Source of the DNA: Candidatus Woesearchaeota archaeon
GTDB lineage: Archaea > Nanoarchaeota > Nanoarchaeia > Woesearchaeales > CALCXY01
Assembly (NCBI GenBank): GCA_030751555.1
Contig: JASMFX010000026.1
Span: forward strand, 1-16,166
DNA length: 16,166 nucleotides
Direction of reading: 5' to 3'
The position numbers were made by a program, and so were the translations under genes. The number at the start of each line of letters is the position of its first letter. Positions within the stretch are counted from its first letter, which is position 1. Positions 6,237 through 12,754 of this stretch are shown piece after piece. The notes beneath the pieces are model-generated. The model made no database searches and had not been told where the DNA came from. It worked only from the letters and a program-made list of their open reading frames with translations.

Positions 6237-7134
6237 TGAAATCACCCAATAAGTTTTTACTTAAGTAGCGATCTGCCCCATCTGGAAAGATGGTTGCGAT
6301 TCGCTTATTTGGGAAGCGTTCTGATATCTTTAATGCAGCAAAGGCTGCTGCTCCAGAGCTACTTCCCACTAATATTCCTTCATTCGCAGCTAAGTGCTTT
6401 ACCATTTCATGAGCTTGCTTGTCTTGAACTGTTATTACTTCGTCGATAAGAGCGTGGTCTAGAATAACAGATGTTTTTACGTTGTCAATTCCGATACCTT
6501 CTGTTTTGTGAGGGCTTGAGGGTTGATTGTCTAAAACAGAACCACTTGGCTGAACAGCAATTGCGATCAGATGTTGGTTTTGCTCCTTGAGATATTTAGC
6601 TGCTCCGGAGAAGGTTCCTCCTGTACCAACTCCTGCAACAAATATATCCACTTTTTTATTCATCTGTTCATGGATTTCCCTTCCAGTGGTTTCGTAATGT
6701 GCCTTTGTATTTGCAGAATTTGAGAATTGTTGAGGGATGAATGAGTTGGGAGTACTTTTTTTGATTTCAAATGCTTTTTTTATTGCACCCTCCATCCCTT
6801 CTTCTGTTGGGGTGTGGATGATAGTAGCACCTAGTGATTTCATCAAGACTTGTTTTTCTTTGCTGAATTTTGCTGGTACTGTGAAGATTACTTTGTAGTT
6901 TTTTTGGCGAGCAACTAATGCTAAACCAATGCCTGTATTTCCAGCAGTTGGCTCGATAATTGTAGAATTAGGTTGTAAAATTCCTTTTCTTTCTGCTTCT
7001 TCTATCATGTAGAGAGCGGTTCTATCTTTTATGCTTCCACCTGGATTGAAATATTCCAGTTTAGCAAAAACTTGTTTCCTCTGTTGCAGTTGAACAAGAG
7101 GGGTGTTGCCAATAGTTTGCAGAATAGAAAGCAT
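6220..7134 (-). CDS. Cysteine synthase / cystathionine beta-synthase family PLP enzyme
   Basis: ATG 7134-7132 is chosen because GTGATA lies just upstream and the protein then begins in family register, MLSILQTIGNTPLVQL; an ATG nine codons earlier has no such signal. The 304-residue catalytic domain shows the cofactor lysine in NPGGSIKDR (K36), EPTAGNTGIG at 61-70, the phosphate-binding GVGTGGT loop and the GSSSGAA motif. It lacks the haem and regulatory domains of animal cystathionine beta-synthase, as microbial forms do. It joins sulfide or homocysteine to an activated serine. The EPTAGNTG variant and the paired gamma-lyase-type gene recall Bacillus MccA-MccB, so cystathionine formation from homocysteine is plausible, though O-acetylserine sulfhydrylase activity cannot be excluded. 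A TATA box at 7237-7246 gives a leader of about 80 bases. Confidence 0.88.
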   Translation of the reverse strand: MLSILQTIGNTPLVQLQQRKQVFAKLEYFNPGGSIKDRTALYMIEEAERKGILQPNSTIIEPTAGNTGIGLALVARQKNYKVIFTVPAKFSKEKQVLMKSLGATIIHTPTEEGMEGAIKKAFEIKKSTPNSFIPQQFSNSANTKAHYETTGREIHEQMNKKVDIFVAGVGTGGTFSGAAKYLKEQNQHLIAIAVQPSGSVLDNQPSSPHKTEGIGIDNVKTSVILDHALIDEVITVQDKQAHEMVKHLAANEGILVGSSSGAAAFAALKISERFPNKRIATIFPDGADRYLSKNLLGDFNEWKI

Positions 7135-7160
7135 TAATATCACATCGAATAGCTTAAACA

Positions 7161-7209
7161 ATGAAAACTAGATAAGACAACAAGAAACTGTAGATAATTT
7201 TGTTTTCAT
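7161..7209. repeat. Inverted repeat in the leader of the transsulfuration operon
   Basis: ATGAAAAC (7161-7168) and GTTTTCAT (7202-7209) are perfect complements within the untranslated leader. Two copies of TAGATAA (7169-7175 and 7191-7197) lie between them. This could be a regulator site or a leader stem, but no known riboswitch class is recognisable. Confidence 0.3.
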
Positions 7210-7236
7210 AAGCATTATTATTAGAGATTGGTACTT

Positions 7237-7246
7237 GTATTTAAAG
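7237..7246 (-). promoter_or_regulatory. TATA box of the transsulfuration operon
   Basis: CTTTAAATAC on the minus strand is the best TATA match upstream of the cysteine synthase-like gene. It predicts transcription from about 7212-7217 and a leader of roughly 80 bases, longer than that of most genes in the window. Confidence 0.5.
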
Positions 7247-7298
7247 TTTTTGGATGTTTTGAGTTATTTTTGGGCTGATTGATGATGTCAAGGGATGA

Positions 7299-7712
7299 TT
7301 ATACGCTCTTCAGAAACAAAGTATATTGTTTTCCTTCTTCAAGATTTATTTTTCTGTAAAAATTCAATGTTTTTGGTTTATCGGATGGTGCAATAAGGGT
7401 AAAGAATGCAACTTTGCGCTTTTTTAATTCAGATGTAAAGGATTTTACCAACTCATTTCCTATTTTAAGGTCTCTAAAATCCTTATCCACAGTCAGGAGG
7501 TCAAGAAAAGCTTCTTCTGTAGTGTGTTGGAATCCTAAGACTAAACCTACTACTTGATTTTCTTCTTCTGCAACAAAGAAAATGCCAGAGGATAAAGCAT
7601 CTTGGAAGTATTTTTCTCCTGGGTAACAAGGGCCAGGCAATGCAAATTCTGGTATTTTGCTTAGTTTAACACAGGTAGGAATGTCTTTTTCATCTGCTTT
7701 GCGGATGTTCAT
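7299..7712 (-). CDS. GNAT family N-acetyltransferase
   Basis: The 137-residue protein is a single GNAT domain. It opens with the beta-strand pattern MNIRKADEKDIPTCVKL, has IFFVAEEENQVVGLVLGF as strands 2-4 (about 44-61), and then the acetyl-CoA loop LLTVDKDFRDLKIGNELV, in which R80 to G85 take the place of the classical R-x-x-G-x-G/A. NFYRKINLEEG near the C-terminus is the usual late tyrosine region. It transfers an acetyl group from acetyl-CoA to an amine on a small molecule or protein, but the substrate cannot be predicted. A TATA-like CTTAAAAAAC at 7732-7741, about 25 bases before the ATG, gives it its own leaderless promoter, separate from the transsulfuration pair downstream. Confidence 0.85.
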   Translation of the reverse strand: MNIRKADEKDIPTCVKLSKIPEFALPGPCYPGEKYFQDALSSGIFFVAEEENQVVGLVLGFQHTTEEAFLDLLTVDKDFRDLKIGNELVKSFTSELKKRKVAFFTLIAPSDKPKTLNFYRKINLEEGKQYTLFLKSV

Positions 7713-7801
7713 GACTTCTCAATAACTCTTAGTTTTTTAAGTCTTTCCTAAATATAATATAAAATATATTTTACCTTCTAAAATACATATTATACGATAG
7801 A

Positions 7802-7809
7802 TTTATATA
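7802..7809 (+). promoter_or_regulatory. TATA box of the RHH-ATPase-platform operon
   Basis: TTTATATA lies about 52 bases before the ATG at 7858, predicting transcription from about 7830 and a short leader. The 145-base gap between this operon and the divergent GNAT gene is very AT-rich and holds both promoters. Confidence 0.6.
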
Positions 7810-7857
7810 GGAAAAATGCTATTTTTGGTGAAAAGTAGGTAGATTTAGCTAAATAAT

Positions 7858-7998
7858 ATGAAAAAAGCAGTAAGTGCAACAATTGAGGATGATCTTATCA
7901 AATGGATTGATGAGATGATTAAAGATAAAGAACGGTTTAGGAATAGAAGCCATTTGATAGAGATTGCACTGGCTAAGATGAAGAAAGAGGAGAAATAA
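7858..7998 (+). CDS. Short ribbon-helix-helix (CopG/MetJ-type) DNA-binding protein
   Basis: This 46-residue gene reads MKKAVSATIEDDLIKWIDEM, then a basic turn and FRNRSHLIEIALAKM. That is the ribbon-helix-helix layout: an N-terminal beta strand (KAVSATI) that would pair in a dimer and contact DNA, helix A (DDLIKWIDEMI), a turn, and helix B beginning at RNRSHLIEIAL, where the S-x-x-I start is typical. Its stop TAA overlaps the ATG of the secretion ATPase by one base (TAATG), so the two are translationally coupled. A repressor that controls its own operon is the natural guess for such a first gene, but RHH domains also occur in other roles. An in-frame ATG at 7816 is followed by a stop nine codons on and cannot be the start. 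Confidence 0.8.
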   Translation: MKKAVSATIEDDLIKWIDEMIKDKERFRNRSHLIEIALAKMKKEEK

Positions 7999-10289
7999 TG
8001 GCATTGTTTGAGAGCAAAAAAGAGTATGAGGTTGTGAAAGAAGGGGATGAGATACTGTTAAGAATAGATTATGAAAAGCATACCTTACCTCCCAGTATTG
8101 AAGATAATGCCCAGTGCATGGCTAGGACAATTGATCTGTTGAGTCAGTTGAGTGGGGTAACCAAGATAATATTCTCTCAGAAAAGGGATTATGAGTATAA
8201 TTATCGGCAGACTCAGTATTTAGTGGAGATTTCTAATGTGTATAGAAGAGTATCAAGGCAGGGATTAATCCAGTATCAGGTTTTTCTTACACCAGGCTAT
8301 GAACGGTATTCACATACTTGGTTCACTACTCTGCAGCATCTCATGCATCACACGATCAAGAGTGATCCCATATCGGCTTATGTGCAGCTAAAGAGACTGT
8401 TAAGAAGGGAAGAATTGGATATTGAGAGGTCTACAGATGAAGGTTACTTGGTTGCAGTACAAAAATACCTCTCTGTTCTGCACTATTTGATAAAAGAGAT
8501 TGAAGGGACAGGGTTTATCCAAAGTATAAAGCACCATTTGGCCGGATTTAAGCCAGGTGATAGGACTCTCTATGAAAAGATTTTTTCAGCTACTGTTAAG
8601 CCAGATTTTATGTTTACTCGATTAATGGCAGAGTATCCTCAGCATGCAGAGGAATTGGATAGCTACAAGGTTGGAGAGACAGATATTACCTTATTTGCCA
8701 TTCCTGACAGTACGTTGTATCTTTATCATATGATGCCTCCAGAGTTTAGGTTAACAGAAGAAAAATATCAACTGCTTGATGTTGCAAGAAAAATCATGGC
8801 AGAGCATAAGCCAAAGCAGAACGAATTTGTCGATCCAGAGAGGATGAGGCAGGTGTTTTCCAATGTTGGAAGGGACTTACTTGATGAGTTAAGCAGCCAT
8901 CATGGGATAAAATTGAGGGAAAAAGAGTTAGAGGAATTAACGCAAATTTTGGTAAGGTACAGTGTTGGATTTGGATTAATTGAACTATTGTTGAAAGATG
9001 ATAGGGTGCAAGATATAACAATAAACAGTCCTATGGGAGAGATTCCAATCTTTATTGTGCATCAAGATTATGATAATTGCCAAACCAATGTAGTTCCCAC
9101 AAGATCTGAAGCTGAGTCCTGGGCATCTAAGCTTAGGCTTATCTCAGGCAGGCCATTGGATGAGGCAAATCCTATTCTGGATACTGAGCTGAGCCTGCCA
9201 GGGGCAGAGGCAAGAGTAGCAGTAATAAGTCCTCCTTTAAACCCCTCTGGGCTTGCCTATGCGCTAAGAAGACATAGGGATAAGCCTTGGACACTTCCTT
9301 TGTTTATTAAGACAAAAATGATCACGAACCTGGCTGCTGGAGTATTGAGTTTTCTGATAGATGGGAGTAGAACACTGTTGGTAGCTGGAACAAGGAGTGC
9401 TGGTAAGACCTCATTGCTTGGATCCCTCTTAATTGAGATCATGCGAAGGTATAGGATTATTACGATAGAAGACACTTTAGAATTACCTACTGTATCGCTC
9501 CGAAAGTTAGGGTATAATGTTCAACCCATGAAGGTAGCTGCTGCAATGACTAAGGGAGGATCTGAGGTAAGTGCTGCAGATGGCATTAGAACTACTTTGC
9601 GTCTGGGAGATAGTGCATTAATTGTTGGAGAGGTGAGAAGCGAGGAGGCAGCTGCTTTGTATGAAGCTATGAGGGTAGGTGCTCTTGCAAATGTGGTGGC
9701 TGGAACTATTCATGGGGATAGTCCTTATGGTGTTTTTGATAGGGTTGTTAATGACTTGAAAGTTCCAAGAACCAGTTTTAAGGCAACAGATGTTATTGTT
9801 GTTGCCAATCCTGTAAAAAGTGCAGATGGCTTGCATAGATGGAGGAGGGTAACGCAAATAACAGAGATTAGAAAGGAATGGGAATCAGATCCTCTTAAGG
9901 AAGGTGGCTTCGTAGATTTGATGAAGTATGATGCTACTAAGGATGAGCTTGTGCCGAGTAATGATTTGATCAATGGCGAGAGCGAGATTCTTAAATCCAT
10001 AGCAGGAAATGTAAAAGAATGGGCTGGCAATTGGGATGCTGTCTGGGATAATATTTTGTTACGTGCTAAATTAAAACAAGCGATTGTTGATATTGCAGAG
10101 AGCTCAGGTAAGAACGATATTTTAGAGGCTGAGTTTGTTATTAGAGCAAAGGATGAATTTCATAATCTAACAGATCAGATAACACAAGAGGTAGGTAGTT
10201 TAGATACAAAAAGGCTCTACATTGAGTGGGAGAGTTGGCTAAAAAGAGCTGCTAGGAAAATGAAGAAACCTGAAGATGGAAATAGGTAA
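7998..10289 (+). CDS. Type II/IV secretion-system ATPase (FlaI/TadA/GspE-like) with long N-terminal region
   Basis: The 763-residue protein carries the secretion ATPase core. The Walker A loop is GTRSAGKTS at 464-472, the aspartate box IITIEDTLEL at 487-496, Walker B LIVGEVR at 541-547 and the histidine box GTIHGD at 569-574, followed by DRV...LKVP. The N2-type domain is around 280-430 (VGFGLIELLLKDDRVQDITINSP). Such hexameric ATPases power assembly or rotation of archaeal pili and archaella from the cytoplasmic face. Family members are commonly 500-550 residues; here about 270 residues precede the conserved region and about 140 follow the core, and I recognise no known domain in either extension. 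The start overlaps the RHH gene by one base and the end overlaps the platform-protein gene by 14 bases. It could serve a pilus, an archaellum or another surface machine. Confidence 0.93.
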   Translation: MALFESKKEYEVVKEGDEILLRIDYEKHTLPPSIEDNAQCMARTIDLLSQLSGVTKIIFSQKRDYEYNYRQTQYLVEISNVYRRVSRQGLIQYQVFLTPGYERYSHTWFTTLQHLMHHTIKSDPISAYVQLKRLLRREELDIERSTDEGYLVAVQKYLSVLHYLIKEIEGTGFIQSIKHHLAGFKPGDRTLYEKIFSATVKPDFMFTRLMAEYPQHAEELDSYKVGETDITLFAIPDSTLYLYHMMPPEFRLTEEKYQLLDVARKIMAEHKPKQNEFVDPERMRQVFSNVGRDLLDELSSHHGIKLREKELEELTQILVRYSVGFGLIELLLKDDRVQDITINSPMGEIPIFIVHQDYDNCQTNVVPTRSEAESWASKLRLISGRPLDEANPILDTELSLPGAEARVAVISPPLNPSGLAYALRRHRDKPWTLPLFIKTKMITNLAAGVLSFLIDGSRTLLVAGTRSAGKTSLLGSLLIEIMRRYRIITIEDTLELPTVSLRKLGYNVQPMKVAAAMTKGGSEVSAADGIRTTLRLGDSALIVGEVRSEEAAALYEAMRVGALANVVAGTIHGDSPYGVFDRVVNDLKVPRTSFKATDVIVVANPVKSADGLHRWRRVTQITEIRKEWESDPLKEGGFVDLMKYDATKDELVPSNDLINGESEILKSIAGNVKEWAGNWDAVWDNILLRAKLKQAIVDIAESSGKNDILEAEFVIRAKDEFHNLTDQITQEVGSLDTKRLYIEWESWLKRAARKMKKPEDGNR

Positions 10290-12429
10290 GAAAGAGATAT
10301 ATGATCTCATGCACAAGTATGAGGGAAAATTGAATGATAAAGAAAGTTCCACTACTTCTGGGAGTCCTGAGAATGATGAGGATGGAGAGGTAAGAAGCAG
10401 GGAGTATCTTACATTCAAAAAAGAGATGATGTCTAAGCATCTTAGCTGGTATGAAAAAGCTTGTAATTATTCTGAGAAGATGGTTAAGATGAAGCCTGAT
10501 CCAAAAAAAGCTGCTAAGTTGCAAGAGGCTATTGATCTGTGCCATTTAGAGATTACTCCTGTTGGAGTGATGAGCTTTAGTATTTTACTTCCAATGGCAT
10601 TTATGTTGGTTGGTAGCTTTTTAAGCTTCATATTATTAGGAAGCAGTTTTTTTGGAGTCTTTTGTCTTATTGTGGGTGGGATAATGATTGCTCCTTTGCA
10701 AAAGATGCCTTATTTCTTTGCGGCAGAGTGGCGCATGGCTGCATCAAACCAAATGGTTTTGTCGGTTTTTTATGTAGTAACCTACATGAGACATACCTCG
10801 AATCTGGAAAAGGCAATAGGTTTTGCTGGAGAGCACTTAAGTCCTCCTCTTTCTCTGGACTTCAAAAAAGTGCTCTGGGATGTTGAGACAGAGAAATATG
10901 AGAATATCAAAGAGAGCATTGATGTGTATCTGGAAACCTGGCGAAAAACAAATATGGAGTTTTTGGAAGCATTTCATTTGATAGAGTCTTCTCTTTTTGA
11001 GTCCTCTGAGGATAGAAGGCTCAGTTTATTGGATAAAGCTCTTGATGTTATTCTCGATGAGACATATGAGAAGATGCTTCATTATGCTCAGAATTTGAGA
11101 AGTCCAGTTACTATGCTGCACATGATGGGAATTATCTTGCCTATCCTTGGATTAGTGATACTGCCTCTCATGGTGAGTTTTATGGAGGGTGTTGCTTGGT
11201 ATCATATTGCAACGATCTACAATGTGGTTTTACCGATAGGAGTTTATTTCATGGGCAAGAATATTCTCGTTAACAGACCGTCTGGAGGGGGAGAGGTAAG
11301 CAAAACTGGAAGTCATAAAAAGGCAGATAAGAAAATTAAGATAAATTTAGCAGGCAATACTGTGGAGGTTTCTCCTTTGAAACTTTCGGTTATTGTTGGC
11401 TGTGTTTTGTTTTTCATAGCTATAAGTCCTTTACTCATTCATCTGATGGCTCCTCAGTGGGATCTTCCTCCACTTGGAGGATTTACGTTTTTGGAGTATA
11501 AAGTAAGTGATGCAACAGGAGAGATGATTGGACCCTTTGGTTTTGGAGCTGGCATTTTGAGTTTGTTTATTCCGCTTTCCTTTGGGATAGGGATTGGAAT
11601 GTATTACAAGATAAGATCAGGAAAGCATATGGCTGTAAGGGAAAAATCAAAAAAGCTTGAACAGGAATTTGCCTCTGCCCTTTTTCAGCTGGGTAATCGA
11701 TTAGGGGATGGATTGCCTGTTGAGTTAGCGGTTGGAAAGGTATCTGATGTGATGGAAGGCACTGCAAGTGGGAACTTTTTCAAGATTATTACGATGAATA
11801 TTAGAAAATTGGGAATGGGCATCAATGATGCTATTTTTAATTCTCGTAGTGGGGCTTTAGTGTACTTTCCTTCTGATATCATTAGTAGCAGTATGAAGGT
11901 CTTAATTCAGGCTATTGCTAAGGGCCCTAAGGTAGCTGCTCAGGCATTAGTTAATATTTCAAGATATATTAAGGAATTGCACAAGGTAAATGAGCGCCTT
12001 AAGGATTTAATGAGTGATATTATTAGTAGTATGAAGAGCCAGATTAACTTTTTGACACCAGTTATAGCTGGAATTGTTATTGGAATTACCTCGATGATTA
12101 CGAATATTCTTGGAAAGCTGTCAAGCCAGATAAAAACAGTATCATCAGAGGGTGCTGGAGCGCAGGCAGCTTCACTAGCGAATCTTTTTGGGACTGGGAT
12201 TCCTACTTATTATTTTCAGATAGTTGTAGGAGTCTATGTTGTCCAGATTATTTATATTTTGACTATCTTAACCAATGGGATTGAGAATGGAAAGGATAAG
12301 ATGAATGAGGAGTATACTCTTGGCAGGAACATGGTTAGGAGCACTATTGTTTATTGCTGTGTTGCTTTTATTGTGATGCTGTTGTTTAACTTTATTGCGA
12401 ATTCTATATTGGTAGCTACTGTTGGTTGA
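10276..12429 (+). CDS. Duplicated type II secretion F-domain membrane platform protein (FlaJ/TadC-like)
   Basis: At 717 residues this is the membrane platform partner expected for the ATPase, whose gene it overlaps by 14 bases. A charged cytoplasmic N-terminus (1-95) leads to membrane segments near 97-120 and 122-142. A first T2SF helical domain (about 145-275) is followed by membrane segments near 283-303 and 313-330, and a basic linker (335-365). After more membrane segments (372-392, 435-455) comes a second T2SF domain (about 465-600) with FASALFQLGNRLGDGLPVEL, and then three C-terminal membrane segments. Two F domains in one chain are usual for archaeal FlaJ-type proteins. In the machine it anchors the filament base and couples to the ATPase. 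No filament protein or prepilin peptidase gene accompanies it here. Confidence 0.9.
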   Translation: MEIGKKEIYDLMHKYEGKLNDKESSTTSGSPENDEDGEVRSREYLTFKKEMMSKHLSWYEKACNYSEKMVKMKPDPKKAAKLQEAIDLCHLEITPVGVMSFSILLPMAFMLVGSFLSFILLGSSFFGVFCLIVGGIMIAPLQKMPYFFAAEWRMAASNQMVLSVFYVVTYMRHTSNLEKAIGFAGEHLSPPLSLDFKKVLWDVETEKYENIKESIDVYLETWRKTNMEFLEAFHLIESSLFESSEDRRLSLLDKALDVILDETYEKMLHYAQNLRSPVTMLHMMGIILPILGLVILPLMVSFMEGVAWYHIATIYNVVLPIGVYFMGKNILVNRPSGGGEVSKTGSHKKADKKIKINLAGNTVEVSPLKLSVIVGCVLFFIAISPLLIHLMAPQWDLPPLGGFTFLEYKVSDATGEMIGPFGFGAGILSLFIPLSFGIGIGMYYKIRSGKHMAVREKSKKLEQEFASALFQLGNRLGDGLPVELAVGKVSDVMEGTASGNFFKIITMNIRKLGMGINDAIFNSRSGALVYFPSDIISSSMKVLIQAIAKGPKVAAQALVNISRYIKELHKVNERLKDLMSDIISSMKSQINFLTPVIAGIVIGITSMITNILGKLSSQIKTVSSEGAGAQAASLANLFGTGIPTYYFQIVVGVYVVQIIYILTILTNGIENGKDKMNEEYTLGRNMVRSTIVYCCVAFIVMLLFNFIANSILVATVG

Positions 12430-12453
12430 TGTGGATTAGTTTATCTGACTCTA

Positions 12454-12474
12454 GAAAAATAAAAGAATAAAAGT
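12454..12474 (-). terminator. U-rich tract downstream of the structured RNA element
   Basis: On the minus strand this reads CTTTTATTCTTTTATTTTTC, a U-rich tract of the kind at which archaeal RNA polymerase terminates. It begins a few bases after the CCCC that closes the element at 12480-12557. Confidence 0.4.
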
Positions 12475-12479
12475 ACAAT

Positions 12480-12557
12480 GGGGACGCCGAGATTCGGAAC
12501 CTACAGTTCCGGCTGTAGGCTACGGAGTAGTAGAGGGATCTCGCAAAGCTCAACCCC
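12480..12557 (-). ncRNA. Compact structured RNA element of tRNA-like length, class unknown
   Basis: This 78-base segment lies in the only gene-free stretch over 300 bases. On the minus strand it opens with GGGG (12557-12554) and closes with CCCC (12483-12480). Inside are CGAGAT (12543-12538) complementary to ATCTCG (12493-12488), a perfect seven-pair hairpin CCTACAG/CTGTAGG (12519-12500), and an alternative six-pair hairpin CGGAAC/GTTCCG (12511-12495) that excludes it. A TATA-like TTTAATAT (12583-12576) lies about 25 bases before the GGGG, and a U-rich tract follows, favouring minus-strand transcription. The size and end pairing recall a tRNA, and CTGTAGG would be a tRNA-Tyr-like anticodon loop, but no D arm or T arm can be drawn. 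It is GC-rich against AT-rich flanks. The plus orientation is not excluded. Confidence 0.4.
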
Positions 12558-12591
12558 TCAAGCTAAAAAAAAACGATATTAAAGAAAAAAA

Positions 12592-12671
12592 TGGGAGCGC
12601 TGGGATTTGAACCCAGGACTTCAACGTCTTCAGCGTTGCGCTCTCCCAGTCTGAGCTACGCTATTGGTCCC
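12592..12671 (-). tRNA. tRNA-Phe (anticodon GAA) with a defective or interrupted acceptor stem
   Basis: From position 8 to the discriminator the gene is canonical. The D arm has stem GCTC/GAGC (12656-12639), the anticodon stem is CAACG/CGTTG with loop CTGAAGA (anticodon GAA), and the variable loop has five bases. The T arm is CTGGG-TTCAAAT-CCCAG, the 3' acceptor strand CGCTCCC (12599-12593) and the discriminator A (12592). CCA is not encoded and a run of seven T follows. The 5' acceptor strand should be GGGAGCG, but the genome reads GGGACCAATAGCG: either six extra bases split the strand, or positions 1-3 (AAT) are mismatched to CCC. A TATA box at 12731-12740 would start transcription about 40 bases upstream. 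Identity as tRNA-Phe is firm; the mature 5' end is not. The end 12671 includes the GGG that would complete the stem. Confidence 0.85.
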
Positions 12672-12691
12672 AGAAGGATTAACTTCTAGAA
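12668..12691 (-). other. Nine-pair hairpin in the tRNA-Phe leader
   Basis: On the minus strand TTCTAGAAG (12691-12683), loop TTAATC and CTTCTGGGA (12676-12668) pair with two G-U wobbles. The 3' arm includes the GGGA that would otherwise complete the tRNA acceptor stem, so the hairpin and the full acceptor stem exclude each other. Confidence 0.4.
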
Positions 12692-12730
12692 TTCCCATTG
12701 AGCTCAGACATTAACTAGGTTTTAGGAATG

Positions 12731-12740
12731 CTTTATAAAC
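12731..12740 (-). promoter_or_regulatory. TATA box upstream of tRNA-Phe
   Basis: GTTTATAAAG on the minus strand lies between the end of the OB-fold gene and the tRNA. Expected initiation near 12708-12712 gives a 5' leader of about 40 bases before the tRNA. Confidence 0.5.
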
Positions 12741-12754
12741 ATTACTAAAAAGAA

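Noticed and set aside
7816..7842. Upstream in-frame ATG as start of the RHH gene
   Set aside because: A TAG stop follows after eight codons, so the start must be the ATG at 7858.
9725..10030. Open frame of 101 codons antisense to the ATPase gene
   Set aside because: It falls inside the conserved ATPase coding region with no promoter and no recognisable domain.
12480..12557. tRNA-Tyr gene suggested by CGGAA-CTGTAGG-TTCCG
   Set aside because: The anticodon-arm-like hairpin is good, but no D arm with a GG loop and no T arm can be formed on either strand. The ends are G-C where archaeal tRNA-Tyr needs C1-G72.
12592..12700. Conventional archaeal intron in the tRNA-Phe acceptor stem
   Set aside because: I tried both upstream GGGA copies as the first exon; neither gives a bulge-helix-bulge in the right orientation.
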